DNA of 64,000 nucleotides from Dolichospermum compactum NIES-806 (GTDB lineage Bacteria > Cyanobacteriota > Cyanobacteriia > Cyanobacteriales > Nostocaceae): positions 3,730,304-3,794,303 of the forward strand of contig NZ_AP018316.1 in assembly GCF_002368115.1 (NCBI RefSeq), read 5' to 3'. The first letter of the stretch is position 1. Each line of letters starts with the position of its first letter. The position numbers and the translations under genes are program-made. This document shows positions 1 through 8,961 of this stretch, one piece after another. The notes beneath the pieces were generated by a model that was given only the letters and a program-made list of their open reading frames with translations, had not been told where the DNA came from and did no database searches.

Positions 1-3000
1 TGATTTCTGGTGATGGAGTTGTACCATAAGTGAGCAGCAATTGAACATCGTCCCCAGGATTATTACCAGAAAAACCAAAAACATACTCAAAGTTATTGTT
101 GTTATCCAGGGTAGTTAGCCATCCTCCTAAAGCGAAAGCCTGACCACTCTTGGCATTCAGCGCATTCACCAAAGATGAGTTCAAATTGATGGTCACTGTT
201 TTATTGCTATCAGCACTGGTGAAATTGCGACTACCATAGATAACGCCATCTCCCAAGTCATTATAGATGTTTGTCAAACCAGTACCACCGGCAACCAGTG
301 TTGTTACTGGGGTGATCACATCCCGTAACTCGTATGTCTCACTGACATCGTTACTTAGATAGCCATAAGTTTTAATTTGTAACTGAGCGGAAACAATTGG
401 CTGAACCAGGGTAGGCAGGTTAAATGTCATCCAATTGCGACGCAACACAATATCAAAATTATCACCCACAAAATAGTTAGTATTAGTTGGGCTGTGTGAG
501 CCAGTGTTGTCGTACCACCCTGTATCCGAGGCTAGGATAGTGGTCGGATTAACTCCATCATTATCAGCAATATTTATGGTTGCACTGATTGCAGCCCCGA
601 CGTAACTTGTTGTTACCGATGCAGTTATGTCCTGTTTGGCACTAATACTGGCTGGAGTGTAGCCTGTTCCTGATAGCACTGTGAGGGTGGCAGTTTCTGC
701 TCCTTCAACAAGGGTGTCATCAGTGACGTTCAAGTTGACTAAGGCTGTGCTAGAACCTGCGGCAAAGGTGACAGTAGTAGGAATGGTTGTGTAATCTGTG
801 CCATTGGTGGCTGTTCCACTCAAGGCAACGTTAACCGTTAAGCTGCTGGTGGTAGCACCTGTCCGGGTGAGGGTGTATTGTCCGGGATTTGGTGTTGTTA
901 CTAGTAGGGTTTCGGCAGCATCTGCATCTGTGGCTACGACTGTGATTTCTGGTAATGTTGGCGTAGTTCCAATCAACATAGACCAACCACCCGCAATACT
1001 TCCTACATCACCACCCGCGTCATCCATAACGTAGAGACTCCAATTCCCGTTGGGGTTGGTATTGTTAAAGACAGAAAAGTCTGTACCATAGGGACCAACG
1101 GGGGCTGGAGAGTTAAATAAGTCTCCAGATCCAAAATCTGTTGGCTTATAGCTACCACTGGTAATCTGTTCCCCATCAGGCAGGTTAGCAGTAGCTGTGG
1201 GATCGAAAGTCAAAGTCACGTTCTGTAAATCATTAACACCGCCTACATCAGACATGAGGAGGGACTTGGCTCCAGTCGGACTAACTAACAGCACATCAAT
1301 GTCATCAGTATAAGTGTGACTAAGATTCGTTAATGTGACTTTGAGGCTCGTAATGTTACCAGTTAATCCTGAGACATTGATAATTGAAGGATAGGGATTA
1401 CCTGCGCCACTATCGGGAATGCTAATATTATTAGGGTTGGTGAAAATTGGTAAAGTTTCTTCCGAAACAATAGTTCCAGTTGCCGCACCTGGAGACCCAC
1501 CGATATAACCCGTGCCGGAATTAACTGTTATATTTACCGTCTCATTCTGAATTTCTGCTAATGTATCAGCTATGGGATCAATAACTACTTGAGCAGTTGT
1601 GGCATTAGCAGCAAAGGTGACAGTTCCCAGTTTCGTTGTCGGATTAAAGGTAACACTGCTATTGGTTAAGACATTATAGTCTGCTGGGTCGCTTCCCACT
1701 GGGGCGGCGTTTGCTATGCCACTCGTCCCGAAGTTAACGGTCAGGGGAGAACTTAGGTTTAAATTGGTGCGAGTAAAAGTATAAACCAAGTTAGTCGCAC
1801 CGTCTTCTTGAACAGTGGCAGGACTGACACTGACAGTTACAGAAGGTAAGTTAGCTGCTGCCAAAGCATTAAAAACATTGAGGCGTTTTCCAGATACAGT
1901 TTTCCCTGCTAAGGCAGAAATCGAGTCACCGGTTTGCATCAAGGTATTCTTAACCTGCTGTGCGGTCCAAGTCGGATTTTGAGACCAGACTAAAGCCGCA
2001 GCCCCGGCAACGTGGGGACTGGCCATTGATGTGCCAGAAAGAGTTCCATAACTGTTGTTAGGCAGGGTGCTATAAATGTCTGAACCTGGTGCGCCTAAAT
2101 CCACGCTAGTCAATCCATAGTTGGAAAAGGAAGAGAGGGAATCGGTGCGTGTGGTGGAAGCAACAGAGATAATATTAGCTAGGTTGTAGGCAGCGGGATA
2201 CATGGGATTGATATCTGCGTTAGCCGAACTATTACCCGCCGCCGCAATGAATAAAGCTCCAGCTTGACCTGCTGCATTAATGGCATCATACAAAGCTTGG
2301 CTATAGCCTCCACCTCCCCAAGAGTTGTTGGTTAGTTTCACGCCCTTGGCTGTGGCATAGTTAATTGCCAAGATGGCCGCGGAGAGAGTTCCTGATCCTT
2401 GATCATTGAGAAACTTCAGAGGCATAATCTTGGCATTCCAGGCCACCCCTGTGACACCAACGCCGTTATTACCTTTACCAGCAATAGTTCCCGAAACATG
2501 GGTTCCGTGGCCATCAACATCACTGGGGTTGTTGTCATTATAGGCAAAATCCCAACCGCGAACATCGTCTATATATCCGTTATTGTCGTTATCTATGCCA
2601 TCTCCGGCGATTTCTCCTGGATTAGTCCAAATATTGCCTACTAAATCAGGGTGGTTATAATCAACTCCTGTATCAATCACTCCTATGACCAGGTTGGGAT
2701 TGCCTGTTTGGATATCCCAGGCTTCGGGAGCGTCAATGTCTGCGTCTGGAGTTCCTCCACTTTGACCTGTGTTATGTAATCCCCATAGTTGACCAAAGCT
2801 TGGGTCATTGGGGGTGGCTGCTTTGGTGACAATATAATCTGGCTCGATGTACTCGAATAGGGAACTATTTCTGTATGTAGCGAGGGCAGTTTCTACAGAG
2901 GTTTTTCCAGATAATGTCCATATTTGAGCGCCTGTGAGATCAATAGTTTTTGTGCTAACTACTCCCAGGGTGTTTTTAATCTCATTGGCTTGAGCGATAT

Positions 3001-3592
3001 CGGTTTTTGGTTTAAATTTGACAATCAGTTTATCAGAGGCATAGGCTGGTTGCGGAGTTGGATATTTTCCTACGGTATCTTGACTATTTCCGTTCGAGGT
3101 GATAGATGCAACTTCCAGCGCCGGAGGTGCTTCAATCAATCCAGTAGTGTATTCTAACACCCAGTCTCCACCTGATGCAGTATTCCCAGTCAAGTCATCA
3201 GATGCAGCTACATCTGCCCCGGTCAACTGACTAATTTGCTGGACAAAAGCTTTACCTGCTGAACCCTGAGCAACATTGGAACCATACAACAGAATATCTC
3301 CTGTGGCGGTGAGAGATTGACCCCACTGCTGCAATTGTGAGGTATAATTGCTGAGGTTTGCGGAGTTGAGGACGGTTGAACCAAGTGACAAACTGCCTTC
3401 TGACCCTTGAGAAATAATCTGAAGGCTATCAATGTCTCTAAGTCCTGATAAATCTTTAGTAATTTGCCTAATACCATCCTGGTTGGCGCTGAGAAGAAAC
3501 AACAGTGTACCAGGTTTAACTTGATCAACTATATTTTTATAATCTGGGACATTGGGATCAATGAAAACGACGGTTTTGGTAGATTTTGCCAT
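1..3592 (-). CDS. DUF4347-subtilisin-like protease with P-domain-like and Calx-beta modules (3'-truncated by window edge)
   Basis: The frame from the ATG at 3592 stays open to the left edge (about 1197 codons seen; the C-terminus lies outside). Order: residues about 5-155 match DUF4347. A prodomain-like stretch follows, then an S8 subtilisin domain with catalytic Asp307 (VIDTGVD), His365 (GHGTHVSG), the oxyanion Asn in NNSWG and Ser522 (SGTSMASPHVAG). Beyond are a Calx-beta-like module, a proprotein-convertase P-domain-like module (about 715-870), a second Calx-beta module and a beta-rich region. There is no N-terminal signal peptide, so type I secretion through a C-terminal signal outside the window is plausible; this is inference. 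It is probably a calcium-dependent extracellular or cell-surface protease. DUF4347 normally shows SHG and YGC motifs; here they read SQG (Gln62) and YGS (Ser105), so this domain has probably lost any peptidase activity while the subtilisin triad is intact. Confidence 0.88.
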   Translation of the reverse strand, partial: MAKSTKTVVFIDPNVPDYKNIVDQVKPGTLLFLLSANQDGIRQITKDLSGLRDIDSLQIISQGSEGSLSLGSTVLNSANLSNYTSQLQQWGQSLTATGDILLYGSNVAQGSAGKAFVQQISQLTGADVAASDDLTGNTASGGDWVLEYTTGLIEAPPALEVASITSNGNSQDTVGKYPTPQPAYASDKLIVKFKPKTDIAQANEIKNTLGVVSTKTIDLTGAQIWTLSGKTSVETALATYRNSSLFEYIEPDYIVTKAATPNDPSFGQLWGLHNTGQSGGTPDADIDAPEAWDIQTGNPNLVIGVIDTGVDYNHPDLVGNIWTNPGEIAGDGIDNDNNGYIDDVRGWDFAYNDNNPSDVDGHGTHVSGTIAGKGNNGVGVTGVAWNAKIMPLKFLNDQGSGTLSAAILAINYATAKGVKLTNNSWGGGGYSQALYDAINAAGQAGALFIAAAGNSSANADINPMYPAAYNLANIISVASTTRTDSLSSFSNYGLTSVDLGAPGSDIYSTLPNNSYGTLSGTSMASPHVAGAAALVWSQNPTWTAQQVKNTLMQTGDSISALAGKTVSGKRLNVFNALAAANLPSVTVSVSPATVQEDGATNLVYTFTRTNLNLSSPLTVNFGTSGIANAAPVGSDPADYNVLTNSSVTFNPTTKLGTVTFAANATTAQVVIDPIADTLAEIQNETVNITVNSGTGYIGGSPGAATGTIVSEETLPIFTNPNNISIPDSGAGNPYPSIINVSGLTGNITSLKVTLTNLSHTYTDDIDVLLVSPTGAKSLLMSDVGGVNDLQNVTLTFDPTATANLPDGEQITSGSYKPTDFGSGDLFNSPAPVGPYGTDFSVFNNTNPNGNWSLYVMDDAGGDVGSIAGGWSMLIGTTPTLPEITVVATDADAAETLLVTTPNPGQYTLTRTGATTSSLTVNVALSGTATNGTDYTTIPTTVTFAAGSSTALVNLNVTDDTLVEGAETATLTVLSGTGYTPASISAKQDITASVTTSYVGAAISATINIADNDGVNPTTILASDTGWYDNTGSHSPTNTNYFVGDNFDIVLRRNWMTFNLPTLVQPIVSAQLQIKTYGYLSNDVSETYELRDVITPVTTLVAGGTGLTNIYNDLGDGVIYGSRNFTSADSNKTVTINLNSSLVNALNAKSGQAFALGGWLTTLDNNNNFEYVFGFSGNNPGDDVQLLLTYGTTPSPEI

Positions 3593-3890
3593 GATTATAA
3601 CCCTGTAACCCTGTATTAGTTCGTAATTGAATACTTATTTTCCTGATTATACCCAACCCTGTACAGACCTCCGTACTGAGAAATACTAACTTAATCTGAC
3701 TTCATCTAAATTCAGAGCTAATTTGACACCAAAAAACAAAACAACCATTGTCATCTATCTAAAGATATATTTACATGGCGCATTCATCATGAGAAAATAT
3801 CACCTATAACGTCTAAAATTTAGTCAAATCTGCCTGAAAGAGTGGATTATTGCCGTCTCTACGTACGTTATTTAACATAACTTCAAAATT
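3593..3890. other. Intergenic region between divergent protease and NB-ARC genes
   Basis: 298 bp separating two divergently transcribed genes, so promoters for both must lie here. It is AT-rich. I see no ORF, RNA gene or clear operator. Confidence 0.5.
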
Positions 3891-5189
3891 ATGTCGAAGT
3901 CGCTTAATGTAAGCAATGACTATGTTCAACTTGTTAATATGGCACTTGGAGCTAATGGCTACTCCAGCCAAAGAGCTTTAGCTTATGATACTGGCTTGTC
4001 CTTAGCTACAATTAGCAACTTCCTGACTGGTAAACCTGTTAGTTATGCAACCTTTGAAGAATTGTGCCGGCGATTAAATCTAGATTGGCGAGAAATTACT
4101 ACCAGGGTTGAAATAACATCTAAACCCACCCCCCATGCGCACAAATACGAAAAAAAACCAAGTTCAAATCAATTCCTAGACTGGGGAACTGCAATTGATG
4201 TTTCAGTGTTTTATGGACGCAGACAAGAACTGACACAGCTAAAATCATGGATTTTAGAAGATCGCTGTCGCTTGATAGGATTATTTGGTATGGGTGGAGT
4301 CGGAAAAACAACCTTAGCTACCCAACTAGCACAACAAATTCAGGGTGAATTTGATTACGTTTTTTGGCGTTCCGTGCCTACAGTCCTATCCTTTGATGAG
4401 ATGATTAAGGATATGCTCTTCCTTTTCTCCAATTGCCAGGAAAGCAAACCCCACATCAATCGAATTATCCATTATTTGCGTACTTATCGTTGTCTCATGA
4501 TATTGGATAACATCAAAACAGCTTTAGATGCGCTCAACATCGAATACAGTCATTTTATCCAGATAATTGCCGAAACCAGTCATCAAAGCTGTCTAATTTT
4601 CAGCAGTCGAGATCAACCTGCCCGAATCAGCTTACTGGAAAACTGGTCATCTTCAATAGGTTCTTTGAGATTGTTTGGTTCTTCAGAAGTAGCCTTTTCC
4701 CTACTGCAATCAAAACAACTATTGGGGACAGAACAACAAAAATATGAATTATGCGATTTATATGGTAATAATCCTTTAAAAATTAAAATAGTTGTTAATA
4801 CTATCATTCAATTATTTAATAGTGATATTAACAAATTTCTAGCAGAGAATACCCTATTGGTCAGTCATCATCTTCGCAGATTGTTAGAACAACAGTTAAG
4901 TTGTCTCTGTGATGTAGAACGGGAAATCATGTACTATTTGGCAATTAACTCGCAATTAACAACAATTACTGATTTAGCAAATATATTACCTCATGTTTCT
5001 AGATCCCATTTTTGGCAAGCAATAGAAAGGCTACATTCACGCTCTTTCATTGAGGAGAAAGCAGGTAAATACACCTTGCAACCTATAGTTATTGAGTACG
5101 TTATAGAACAATTTAAACCAAAACCTGGATTGGAAATGGTTGACAAAAATAGCCAAAGCCTGGGAATGAATTCCCAGGCTCATAACTGA
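3891..5189 (+). CDS. HTH plus NB-ARC (STAND) ATPase, lacking a C-terminal repeat domain
   Basis: 432 aa. Residues about 10-70 form an XRE-like helix-turn-helix (TGLSLATISNFLTG). An NB-ARC nucleotide-binding domain follows, with Walker A GMGGVGKTT (133-141), a Walker B-like CLMILDN (201-207) and a GLPLA-like GNNPLKI near 294. STAND proteins of this cyanobacterial type usually carry WD40, TPR or pentapeptide repeats after a winged helix; here the protein ends soon after the winged-helix-like region. The last codons and the stop lie in or beside short palindromic repeats (arms 5157-5166 and 5171-5180), suggesting that the original C-terminus was lost. Probably a cytoplasmic signalling or defence ATPase; its partner is unknown. 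Confidence 0.8.
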   Translation: MSKSLNVSNDYVQLVNMALGANGYSSQRALAYDTGLSLATISNFLTGKPVSYATFEELCRRLNLDWREITTRVEITSKPTPHAHKYEKKPSSNQFLDWGTAIDVSVFYGRRQELTQLKSWILEDRCRLIGLFGMGGVGKTTLATQLAQQIQGEFDYVFWRSVPTVLSFDEMIKDMLFLFSNCQESKPHINRIIHYLRTYRCLMILDNIKTALDALNIEYSHFIQIIAETSHQSCLIFSSRDQPARISLLENWSSSIGSLRLFGSSEVAFSLLQSKQLLGTEQQKYELCDLYGNNPLKIKIVVNTIIQLFNSDINKFLAENTLLVSHHLRRLLEQQLSCLCDVEREIMYYLAINSQLTTITDLANILPHVSRSHFWQAIERLHSRSFIEEKAGKYTLQPIVIEYVIEQFKPKPGLEMVDKNSQSLGMNSQAHN

Positions 5190-5344
5190 GGTGCGTTTTA
5201 ACGCACTCTAATTAAGTATGATTCTTTTATTCTGTTTTGCAAAAGTCCTCTAAAAATCGAACTTCATGTTCTAAATAGAATAAATAAAGAAAAAATAGTC
5301 GGTTAAAACCGACTATAGCTATTAGACAGGGAATTTATTCCCTG
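5157..5344. repeat. Cluster of four short palindromes
   Basis: Four near-perfect palindromes lie within 190 bp: AGCCTGGGAA-tgaa-TTCCCAGGCT (5157-5180, inside the end of the NB-ARC ORF), GTGCGTT-TT-AACGCAC (5191-5206), TAGTCGGTT-AA-AACCGACTA (5296-5315) and CAGGGAAT-TT-ATTCCCTG (5327-5344). The first and last share the GGGAAT/ATTCCC core. They lack the T-runs of simple terminators and look like the small mobile palindromes common in Nostocales intergenic DNA. Confidence 0.75.
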
Positions 5345-5403
5345 GATTTTTTATAAAATCAAACAATATAATTTAATTATTGTGCCAAAATAATTCACTA
5401 CCC

Positions 5404-6303
5404 ATGACAAAAAAAATATTAACTGGACTAAGTTCACAAACTTACGAACACCCATTTGATCGGAAAGCTTTGGCTTCTTTACAAAGTATGCCCGGTATTT
5501 CTCCTTTGCTCAAAAAAGTCAACGAATATGGGATTGATCGTTTACTGAGATTACAAAGTATTGCTAGTGAAATCAGAGTCACACCCCGGAATTTTCCCCA
5601 ATTGTATCAACCATTATTAGAAGCTTGCCAAATTCTTGATGTGACAACTATTCCTGAATTGTATTTGTTTCGAGGGACAGGGCATATTCAAACCTATATT
5701 ATTGGCCTAGAAAAACCTATTATTGGTATCAATATTGAAGCAATGGAATGGTTGAATTATGATGAATTACTGTTTATTTTTGGCTACGAAATTGCTCGAA
5801 TTAAAAGTCAACATATAATTTATCATCAAATAGCAATTGTGATGCCAGCATTAAAAATATGGTTAAGTAGTACCACATTAGGCTTAGGAGGATTGATAGC
5901 TAGTGGTGTAGAATTAGCATTATATAATTGGGTAATGATGGCAAAGTTCACCGCAGATCGGGCTGGGTTATTAGCTTGTCAAGATATTGATATTGCAACT
6001 ACCGCACTGATGAAACTTGCAGGTTTACCAGAAGAGTATTTAACTCCTGATGTGATTGAAGATTTCCTGATTCAATCCCGTGAATTTGCCTCTAATAGTG
6101 TTGATAGTCTAGATCAAGTTACGAAAATATTAAGTTATTCAGAATCTAATCTTTCTTGGTTAGTAATGCGGACTGGTGAATTGTTAAAATGGGTTGATTC
6201 TGGAGAATACAATCATGTACTGCAAGGAGAAAATGTCAATACTCCAAAAGGAAAAGAGGAAGGAGACGAAAAAGAAGGATGGAATTTTTTGACTTCTTGG
6301 TAA
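5404..6303 (+). CDS. M48-family-like protein with degenerate zinc motif
   Basis: 299 aa from the ATG at 5404; an in-frame TTG at 5380 would add 8 residues but is a weaker choice. It resembles cyanobacterial M48-type metallopeptidases: an alpha/beta N-terminal part, a hydrophobic helix (about 145-175), then an ADRAGLL segment that normally follows the third-ligand helix. The HExxH site reads YEIAR (residues 128-132), so both His ligands are replaced while Glu is kept. Zinc-dependent proteolysis is therefore unlikely. The C-terminus is a charged Lys/Glu-rich tail. It may be a pseudo-enzyme with a scaffolding role at the membrane; function is unproven. Confidence 0.65.
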   Translation: MTKKILTGLSSQTYEHPFDRKALASLQSMPGISPLLKKVNEYGIDRLLRLQSIASEIRVTPRNFPQLYQPLLEACQILDVTTIPELYLFRGTGHIQTYIIGLEKPIIGINIEAMEWLNYDELLFIFGYEIARIKSQHIIYHQIAIVMPALKIWLSSTTLGLGGLIASGVELALYNWVMMAKFTADRAGLLACQDIDIATTALMKLAGLPEEYLTPDVIEDFLIQSREFASNSVDSLDQVTKILSYSESNLSWLVMRTGELLKWVDSGEYNHVLQGENVNTPKGKEEGDEKEGWNFLTSW

Positions 6304-6320
6304 ATAGATGGACGGAAATA

Positions 6321-6452
6321 AATATAGAACTCATGTTAGATTTTTGAAAAAAAATTAGGTATTGTAGGGTGCGTCAGACTGCATAAATTCTATCAATAAA
6401 CAGATTTGTAATATCTGACGCACCCTACGGATATTTTCATAAATCAAATATT
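6321..6452. repeat. MITE-like palindromic element, family A, copy 1
   Basis: About 130 bp with inner terminal inverted repeats GTAGGGTGCGTCAGA and TCTGACGCACCCTAC and weaker outer repeats (GATTTTTGAAAA / TTTTCATAAATC). No coding capacity. It is nearly the same as 30984-31113, but the stretch between the inner repeats is reverse-complemented relative to that copy. The IS4-type element inserted immediately beside its right edge. Confidence 0.8.
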
Positions 6453-6458
6453 GGTCTT
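6450..6458. repeat. IS target-site duplication, left copy (ATTGGTCTT)
   Basis: The 9-bp ATTGGTCTT flanks the element exactly on both sides (6450-6458 and 7612-7620), the signature of a transposition event. Confidence 0.9.
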
Positions 6459-7520
6459 CTAAGTACAGGACAAAAAATTGAGAGAGAGAAGAAAGTCGTC
6501 ATATTTCAAATCTAAATCAGTAACAAGAGAACGCAGATAATCTAAACCGTAACGAAAAACACTTTTAGCAAAACGTCCATGTTTCTTGATTTTGATAGGT
6601 TGGTGTTGATGCAACCATTCTCCAGTCTTGACAGCCCAACACATAGCTAATGACAGTAAAGCTAAGAGCTTACTCAATCGGTTAGAATCAATAAAATGTG
6701 TAGATTCCAAGCAAAAACCACGAGTTTTAAACATACCGAACAAAGTTTCAATCCCCCAACGACGGCCATAGTCAGCAATTATGGTTTGGGGAGAAGTATC
6801 AGAAATCACGATTAATAACTTGCCATCATCAAGACGTAAACCAGCTACATAAACTGAACGACCCCAGACCCAACGACGAGTAGATAAAACCTGAGATTCA
6901 CCCGCAGCCAGATGAGCAAAAATGACGCTACCTGGAAGAGTCTTTTCTGTATCACTAATTAAATCAGTGTGACGAATCCTGATTCGGAATGGAATATTTG
7001 GTTCAAGCAGTAAATAACTTAACCATTCTGCCCCCACGAATTCTCTGTCAGCACTGATATAGTCAACTTGTGCATCTGGGAACAGTTGTCCAAATCGGTC
7101 AAGTAAATCCATTCGTTCATCCGTGTTGGAGTTACCTTTCTTCTCCAATATCTGCCAAACTAGGGGGTAAGCGACACCATTATGTACTACTCCCAACATG
7201 AGGATATTTAACCATATTTGACCAAAACGCCATTCAGTCCGGTCAATACTTAACACCCAAGGCTGGGGAATGTTCATGATTTTTACAATCATTTTCGCTA
7301 TGACTGCATAATCTATATCAAAATCTCGGAAAAATCTTTGCAACCGTTTGTAATTGGATTCGTTTTTAGCACAGTTGCGAAAACCAGTTGCTAATTCTAC
7401 CAAGTTCACTGTCTTTACTCTTAATAAAGATATTAAAAATAACGCTAAAAAGCTTAGACGCGCTCCATGCCATTCCAAATGTGGTTTTAGTGTGTCTCGT
7501 AATAGGTTAATCTGGTTCAT
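6459..7520 (-). CDS. IS4-family DDE transposase
   Basis: 353 aa from the ATG at 7520; a TTG at 7580 gives a longer frame but the ATG fits the family better. RNase H-like DDE catalytic residues can be seen: Asp in LSIDRTEW, Asp in ISADREFVG, and Glu in YGRRWGIETLFGMFK. The last stretch is a perfect Y-(2)-R-(3)-E-(6)-K signature of the IS4 family. It catalyses cut-and-paste movement of the surrounding element. No frameshift or internal stop is seen. Confidence 0.95.
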   Translation of the reverse strand: MNQINLLRDTLKPHLEWHGARLSFLALFLISLLRVKTVNLVELATGFRNCAKNESNYKRLQRFFRDFDIDYAVIAKMIVKIMNIPQPWVLSIDRTEWRFGQIWLNILMLGVVHNGVAYPLVWQILEKKGNSNTDERMDLLDRFGQLFPDAQVDYISADREFVGAEWLSYLLLEPNIPFRIRIRHTDLISDTEKTLPGSVIFAHLAAGESQVLSTRRWVWGRSVYVAGLRLDDGKLLIVISDTSPQTIIADYGRRWGIETLFGMFKTRGFCLESTHFIDSNRLSKLLALLSLAMCWAVKTGEWLHQHQPIKIKKHGRFAKSVFRYGLDYLRSLVTDLDLKYDDFLLSLNFLSCT

Positions 7521-7611
7521 AGGGGTTTCTTTGATTGTGTGGTAACTTTCTATGAAACCCTTTCTCTGTTTCCTTTGCAAGCTTTTTCTCTATTTTTTGT
7601 CCTGTACAGAG
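6459..7611. mobile_element. IS4-family insertion sequence, apparently intact (1153 bp)
   Basis: Bounded by imperfect terminal inverted repeats: left CTAAGTACAGGACAAAAAAT, right (reverse complement) CTCTGTACAGGACAAAAAAT. A 9-bp direct repeat lies outside each end. It carries one minus-strand transposase gene whose TAG stop is the first three bases of the element, so the terminal repeat also encodes the last transposase residues. Intact ends, perfect target duplication and an open transposase suggest a recent and possibly active copy. Confidence 0.93.
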
Positions 7612-7620
7612 ATTGGTCTT
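7612..7620. repeat. IS target-site duplication, right copy (ATTGGTCTT)
   Basis: Direct repeat of the 9 bp at 6450-6458, immediately outside the right terminal inverted repeat. Confidence 0.9.
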
Positions 7621-7703
7621 ATATCAATAAATATCAAATAATATTGTAAAATAGGGCGGTCTAGAAACCCACCCCACAAAAGTTATATTTAGTTTAATTT
7701 TGC

Positions 7704-8411
7704 CTAATCTTTCCACAAAGCAATACCACCTAATAAACCCGTGATATTGGGGATTAATTTCACATTTAATGGTAGATTCATATTGATTCGCACTGCTTCA
7801 CCACCACCAATATAAAGACAATCATAGTTAAATAAGTGTTGCAAAGATGTTATAGCTTTTTCTAAGCGTCTATTCCATTTTTTCTCACCAATCTTATCTA
7901 ATGCTGCCCGTCCTAACTGCTTTTCATAGGTTTCCCCTTTGCGAAATCGGTGATGTCCCATTTCCATGTTTGGAACTAACGTACCATCTACAAATAAGGC
8001 TGAACCAAACCCTGTACCCAAGGTAATGACCAATTCTACACCTTTACCAGCGATCGCCCCTAGTCCCCGCATATCGGCATCATTAATGACTTTAACAGGT
8101 CTATTTAACTGTTGAGATAATATTGTAGCTAAATCAAACCCAATCCAATCACAATGGAGATTAGCAGGGGTTTCGGTGACTCCATAACGCACCACACCCG
8201 GAAAACCTACTGATACCCGATGATATTCACCTTGAGCGGCGGCTAAGACTACAATAGTGTTGATTACTACTTCTGGTGTAGCAGGTTGGGGGGTTTCTAA
8301 TCTGCCTCTTTCGGTTAAAGGCTTGCCTGTAATATCCAAAACCATTGCCTTTACCCCACTACCGCCAATATCTACAGATAAAGTACGAATAGATCCATTA
8401 TCTTCTAACAT
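7704..8411 (-). CDS. ppgK: ROK-family sugar kinase, probably polyphosphate glucokinase
   Basis: 235 aa. The N-terminal SVDIGGSGVKAMVLD is the ROK/actin-fold phosphate-1 motif. VINDADMRGLGA carries the catalytic Asp region, and ELVITLGTGFGSALF is the phosphate-2 motif. It lacks the ROK zinc-binding cysteines, as expected for the polyphosphate glucokinase branch (EC 2.7.1.63), which phosphorylates glucose using polyphosphate and/or ATP. Length matches that branch (about 230-270 aa). It is a single-gene unit reading toward the IS. The phosphate donor cannot be read from the sequence. Confidence 0.82.
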   Translation of the reverse strand: MLEDNGSIRTLSVDIGGSGVKAMVLDITGKPLTERGRLETPQPATPEVVINTIVVLAAAQGEYHRVSVGFPGVVRYGVTETPANLHCDWIGFDLATILSQQLNRPVKVINDADMRGLGAIAGKGVELVITLGTGFGSALFVDGTLVPNMEMGHHRFRKGETYEKQLGRAALDKIGEKKWNRRLEKAITSLQHLFNYDCLYIGGGEAVRINMNLPLNVKLIPNITGLLGGIALWKD

Positions 8412-8961
8412 AAGATTTTCTTGGTTTTTTGCAACTTCTTTCGATATTACGTTGCTAAATTAGAGTCCACAGGATATGTTTTCATGAACCTCTCCCAGAT
8501 GTGAATGGTGGACAGAGAAAGAACAGCATTGAAACAGACGGATTTTCAATCCGTAGGGGCGGGGTCTCCCCCTCACAAGGGTAGGTTTTTAATATTGTCT
8601 GTGAAGGCAAGACTGGGAAGACTTGGAGGGAAAGTAGACAAGGAAGATTTTATCCGCACAATAGTCTTTTAACGGTGTGTTATTGTTGCCAAAAAACATC
8701 ATCCTGTAGGGTTTTCCTCCCTTGTCATCTTGTCCACCTTGTTGCCCAAGTCTTGCCCTCACCAGAATGTAAAAAACCTACACCTGTCAGCGGGGTCTCC
8801 CCGCCCTCTTCTCATCGAACTGCTAATAACCACCATAGATATTTTTCCCAACCATAACTAATTGAACACCAGATTGATTTAAATTTGCTAATCTAGAAGT
8901 AGTGTAAATATTGCTGATGGTAGTGCATTTTTCTATTAAAACTATTATTTGAGCAACAATT
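8412..8961. other. Intergenic region containing a 219-bp MITE
   Basis: Holds upstream sequence of the ROK kinase, a GC-rich palindromic sequence split by the MITE at 8572-8790, and the AT-rich upstream region of the 2TM gene. A 60-codon ORF here (8675-8857) is wholly explained by the MITE. Confidence 0.7.
8560..8802. mobile_element. 219-bp MITE (family B, copy 1) with 12-bp target duplication
   Basis: The element spans 8572-8790 and begins CTCACAAGGGTAGGTTTTT; its other end read in reverse is CTGACAGGTGTAGGTTTTTT, an imperfect terminal inverted repeat that continues weakly inward (GGCAAGACT on both arms). It is flanked by the direct repeat CGGGGTCTCCCC (8560-8571 and 8791-8802). A second copy of identical length lies at 51909-52127. 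It has no transposase and must be mobilised in trans. Confidence 0.9.

Noticed and set aside
8515..8560. ATTGAAAC and TTTCAATCC sequences like the end of cyanobacterial CRISPR repeats
   Set aside because: No repeat-spacer periodicity and no cas genes; a single chance match.
8675..8857. 60-codon plus-strand ORF
   Set aside because: Lies in MITE family B; the same peptide arises from the other copy at 52012, so it is a by-product of the repeat.
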